From Actinomycetes bacterium (GTDB taxonomy: Bacteria > Actinomycetota > Actinomycetes > Mycobacteriales > Pseudonocardiaceae): a stretch of 60,216 nt of DNA. Location of the stretch: NCBI GenBank assembly GCA_021793175.1, contig JAJYTH010000009.1, positions 1-60,216 of the forward strand, written 5' to 3'. The notes under the pieces are model-generated. The model saw only the letters and a list, made by a program, of their open reading frames with translations. It did not search any database and was not told the DNA's origin. Position numbers and translations under genes: made by a program. Positions 57,990-60,216 of this stretch are shown in pieces; position 1 is the stretch's first letter, and each line of letters opens with the position of its first letter.

Positions 57990-58991
57990 TCAGAGAAGCC
58001 CCCACGAGACCAACGCCTGTTCCGAACGTTCGTCGTCGGCGCGCACAATCCTCGCCGCCGACGACCATGCCACGTGGCACAGATGACGTAGCAGATCCAC
58101 TCGATCTCCGTCGCCATCCGCCGTCACCGCCAGCACACCGTCGTCCACGGTGACCCGCCAACCGGGTCGCGGACCGATTTCCAGAGCGGCGACGTCTACG
58201 TCCGCCGTCAGCACTGTGAGATCGGCGGCGAGGTAATCGGGCCGTTCGCCCGGTGCTGCGACAAGGAGCTGCTCGGCCGTCGCCACGCCCGTCAGCACCA
58301 CCAGTGAGCGATATCCCGCCGCAGCGGCGCCCGCGATGTCGGTGTCCAACCGGTCCCCGACGACGAGTGCCGAGCTCGCTCCGGCGGAATGAGCCGCTGT
58401 CCTCAACAACGGGGCCTGGGGTTTACCTGCCACCTCGGGCTCCCGGTTCGTCGCTGTACGCAATGCGGCCACCATCGATCCGTTGCCGGGCAGCTGCCCA
58501 CGTTCGCTGGGCAGTGTCGCATCGGCGTTGCACGCCACCCACCACGCGCCACCGCGCACTGCCAGGCACGCCTCGGCGAGGTCGCCCCAGCGTGTGTCCG
58601 GCGAATGTCCTTGCACCACAGCGGCGACGTCGGCGTCGTTTTCCCGTGTCGTGCGCAGACCGACGGCGCGCACCTCCGCCTCCAGCGACGCTGTTCCGAC
58701 GACGAGCACGACAGCGTCGGCGGGCAACCGTTCCCTCAGCAACGCGGCCGCTGCCTGTGCACTGGTGCTCACCTCGGCAGCCGAAGCCGGCACGTCGACT
58801 CCCGCGAGGTGCTCGGCGACCGCCTCCGGTGACTTCGAGGCGTTATTGGTTACGAACCGCACCGGGATCCCACGATCGCGCACGTACGCAACCGCCTCCG
58901 CGGCGGCCGGGATGGGCCGCGTTCCGTGGTAGACGGTGCCGTCGAGGTCGAACAGGACGGCATCGTGTCGGTCGAACAGTGTCTCGGTCAT
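57990..58991 (-). CDS. HAD-superfamily phosphatase, NagD/PGP-like (Rv1692 homologue)
   Basis: 333 residues. Motif I D15-x-D17 (AVLFDLDGTVYHG), motif II VRFVTNNASKSP, motif III Lys in GKPQAPLLRTAAH, motif IV ALVVGDRLDTDIAGA. C2 cap domain in the middle. Rv1692-type enzymes are glycerol-3-phosphate phosphatases in lipid recycling. The extra ~75 residues after the core (EIGPRPGWRVTVDDGVLAVT) are typical of the mycobacterial branch. ATG shares one base with the upstream stop (TGATG). Confidence 0.92.
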   Translation of the reverse strand: MTETLFDRHDAVLFDLDGTVYHGTRPIPAAAEAVAYVRDRGIPVRFVTNNASKSPEAVAEHLAGVDVPASAAEVSTSAQAAAALLRERLPADAVVLVVGTASLEAEVRAVGLRTTRENDADVAAVVQGHSPDTRWGDLAEACLAVRGGAWWVACNADATLPSERGQLPGNGSMVAALRTATNREPEVAGKPQAPLLRTAAHSAGASSALVVGDRLDTDIAGAAAAGYRSLVVLTGVATAEQLLVAAPGERPDYLAADLTVLTADVDVAALEIGPRPGWRVTVDDGVLAVTADGDGDRVDLLRHLCHVAWSSAARIVRADDERSEQALVSWGLL

Positions 58992-60037
58992 CACCGCGTC
59001 AACTCCCCGGCACGCTCGGCGGCATCGGTCTCCCCTTCCTCGTCCGCTTCGGCGGCGTGGAGGAACCAACGCACAGCTTCGTCCATGCGGCCCGTGGCGG
59101 CCAGATTGTCGGCATAGGCATAGAACAACCGGTGGCTCCACGGGCGGCGCTGGTTCGGATCGAGATCGGGGCCTTGAAGCTCGACCACGGCCGCATCGAG
59201 CTGTCCCATGTCGCGACGCGCACCCGCCACGACGATCTTCAATTCGATCTCGACGTCCTTCGGCAGTCTGGAGGTGTCCACTTCCTTGGCGAAATCGAGA
59301 GCACGTTCCGGGCGACCGAGCGCGCGTTCGGCATCGGCGATCACGGCGATGTGGAGGTCGGTCCGGGTCATTCGCCTTACCGCACGCAGTTCCGACAGGG
59401 CCTCGGCCCACTCACCTGCGTGATAGGCGGTGAGCCCCAGTGCCTCCCGGACGATGGGGATACGCGACGCCTTCGACTTCGCGTAGCGCGCGTGGGACAG
59501 GGCCGCTTCCGGGTCCTCGTCGATCAGCATCCCCGCGGCGACAAGGTGTCGGCCCACACGTTCGGCGAGGTTCTTCGGAAGGGTCCGCAGCTCACGCCTC
59601 GCTTCGGCATCGAGGTCGGTGAACTCCGCGGATTCGGGCAGTTCCGGGACCGTGGGAAGGTCTCGTGCCGAAGAAGTGTCCTCCTTGCGGGCCGGACGGC
59701 CGCCACGTTCGTGGCGTGGCCGTGACTGTGTGGGCTTGCGGCCGCGGTCGTCGCGGCGCCGTTCGTTTCCTCGGCGGTCATCTCGCAGGCGATCACTGCG
59801 TCGACGTTCGTCTTTGTCTTGACGAGGCCGTCCGTCACGGCGTTCCCGGAAATCACGGTCGGGTTTTCCGGATCTGCCGTCACGTGTCCGACCTCCACGT
59901 CGGTGTTTATCGCTACGGTTGCCCGTTCCTCGTCGTTCGACGAATTCTTTCTTTCCTTTTTCCGGGTTCTGATTCCGACGGTCCTGTCGAGCCAATCCGT
60001 CGTCGTCGCCCGAGTTGCGCCGACCGATCTCTGACAC
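58991..60037 (-). CDS. Tetratricopeptide-like protein with Arg/Asp-rich disordered N-terminus (Rv1691 homologue)
   Basis: 348 residues. The first ~120 are dominated by R, D, G and K in R-D/R-G alternations (RRGGRTRDGRSGKPDRDFRE etc.), with no fold. The C-terminal ~210 are helical TPR-like repeats (PEAALSHARYAKSKASRIPI, GLTAYHAGEWAEALSELRAV, LGRPERALDFAKEVDTSRLP). GTG 60037 has AGGAG 6 bp upstream; ATG 60055 is also open. It is the first gene after the rRNA operon and heads the block colinear with mycobacterial Rv1691-Rv1711. Function unknown. Confidence 0.85.
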   Translation of the reverse strand: MSEIGRRNSGDDDGLARQDRRNQNPEKGKKEFVERRGTGNRSDKHRRGGRTRDGRSGKPDRDFRERRDGRPRQDKDERRRSDRLRDDRRGNERRRDDRGRKPTQSRPRHERGGRPARKEDTSSARDLPTVPELPESAEFTDLDAEARRELRTLPKNLAERVGRHLVAAGMLIDEDPEAALSHARYAKSKASRIPIVREALGLTAYHAGEWAEALSELRAVRRMTRTDLHIAVIADAERALGRPERALDFAKEVDTSRLPKDVEIELKIVVAGARRDMGQLDAAVVELQGPDLDPNQRRPWSHRLFYAYADNLAATGRMDEAVRWFLHAAEADEEGETDAAERAGELTR

Positions 60038-60070
60038 GCTTTCTCCTGCCTGCATACCGTGCCGCCACCG

Positions 60071-60100
60071 CTATGGACGCTCTGGACACCACTATGGACG
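60071..60100. repeat. 21-bp-spaced direct repeat upstream of the TPR gene
   Basis: CTATGGACG occurs at 60071-60079 and again at 60092-60100, two helical turns apart, in the 5' region of the TPR gene (minus strand CGTCCATAG). Beside it lies the palindrome GTGTATACAC (60100-60109). Confidence 0.5.
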
Positions 60101-60113
60101 TGTATACACATGC

Positions 60114-60163
60114 TGATAGGCCCGTCGGTGTTGGTCCACCAACCAACACCGACGGGCCTATCA
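60114..60163 (-). terminator. rRNA operon terminator-like perfect hairpin
   Basis: 22-bp perfect inverted repeat (arms 60114-60135 and 60142-60163) with a 6-nt loop, 12 bp downstream of the 5S rRNA end on the minus strand. Reading toward the minus direction, a T6 run lies before the stem and none after, so it is not a classical rho-independent terminator. Such U-less long hairpins at the end of rRNA operons are common in actinomycetes. Confidence 0.75.
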
Positions 60164-60174
60164 AAAAAGTTTGT

Positions 60175-60216
60175 GTTCGGCGGTGTCCTACTCTCCCACA
60201 CCCGTAGGGGTGCAGT
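60175..60216 (-). rRNA. rrf: 5S rRNA, 3' end (partial)
   Basis: The plus strand reads GTTCGGCGGTGTCCTACTCT and then the complement of the CCCACACCC...GGGTGTGGG 5S helix, i.e. the reverse complement of the highly conserved 3' part of 5S rRNA ending GGACACCGCCGAAC. The gene continues past the right edge. It places an rRNA operon, read leftward, immediately to the right of the window. Confidence 0.95.

Overview
The window is 60 kb of chromosomal DNA from a high-GC actinomycete. GC-rich codon use, many GTG starts, ATGA/GTGA stop-start overlaps, a psp-clgR envelope-stress locus, SteA, DUF3040, DUF3558, PE/PPE-like and EspG-like proteins and long stretches of gene order shared with Mycobacterium point to the family Pseudonocardiaceae (Saccharomonospora/Amycolatopsis-like). 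The genus is inference. I see no phage, IS element, CRISPR array or tRNA.

Layout. 1-3.4 kb: the 3' end of a long-chain acyl-CoA synthetase gene and a TetR regulator divergent from a DrrAB-type efflux ABC transporter. 3.4-7.7 kb (minus): the head of the division/cell-wall cluster, mraZ-rsmH-ftsL-ftsI, with a promoter carrying a four-repeat MraZ box. The cluster stops after ftsI. 7.7-8.1 kb: a non-coding segment of short tandem repeats. 8.1-10.5 kb (minus): a type VII secretion-like cassette (PE-like, DUF3558 lipoprotein, PPE-like, EspG-like). 10.7-15.6 kb (plus): MoxR-DUF58-transglutaminase. 15.7-21 kb: DUF3040, dinB, a methyltransferase divergent from a solitary ParA, and pyrD behind a structured 480-nt leader.

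20.9-29.2 kb: the stress and envelope block. On the minus strand, in transcription order, lie rimO (apparently frameshifted), pgsA, cinA, clgR, pspA, pspM and a catalytically degenerate allophanate-hydrolase-like gene; a divergent ArgA-type acetyltransferase and menC follow. 29.2-39.5 kb: ftsK, an acyltransferase, an EamA transporter and a 49-residue membrane peptide, then (minus) thyX, a 64-residue protein, a Ser/Thr kinase, dapA and RNase J. 39.6-42.9 kb: a ribbon-helix-helix protein with an operator array over its own promoter, DUF4097, a YcaQ-like protein and a GNAT enzyme.

43-60 kb: a largely minus-strand block colinear with mycobacterial Rv1691-Rv1711. In transcription order it runs TPR protein, HAD phosphatase, small protein, tlyA, nadK, recN, steA, [aroA, plus], pyrG, Nudix, [DUF1707-TM2, plus], DUF1264, xerD, parA, RHH protein, scpA, scpB, rluB. 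The right edge carries the 3' end of a 5S rRNA gene on the minus strand and a 22-bp perfect hairpin, so the block starts just downstream of an rRNA operon.

The window joins septation and chromosome handling (ftsL, ftsI, ftsK, steA, xerD, scpAB, two ParA proteins) with envelope stress and basic metabolism. The less ordinary items are the parA-RHH-scpA-scpB overlapping operon, the RHH/DUF4097 autoregulatory unit, the psp locus with its apparent control sites and dead amidase, the phased repeats upstream of mraZ, the T7SS-like cassette, the rimO frameshift and a set of leaderless promoters.
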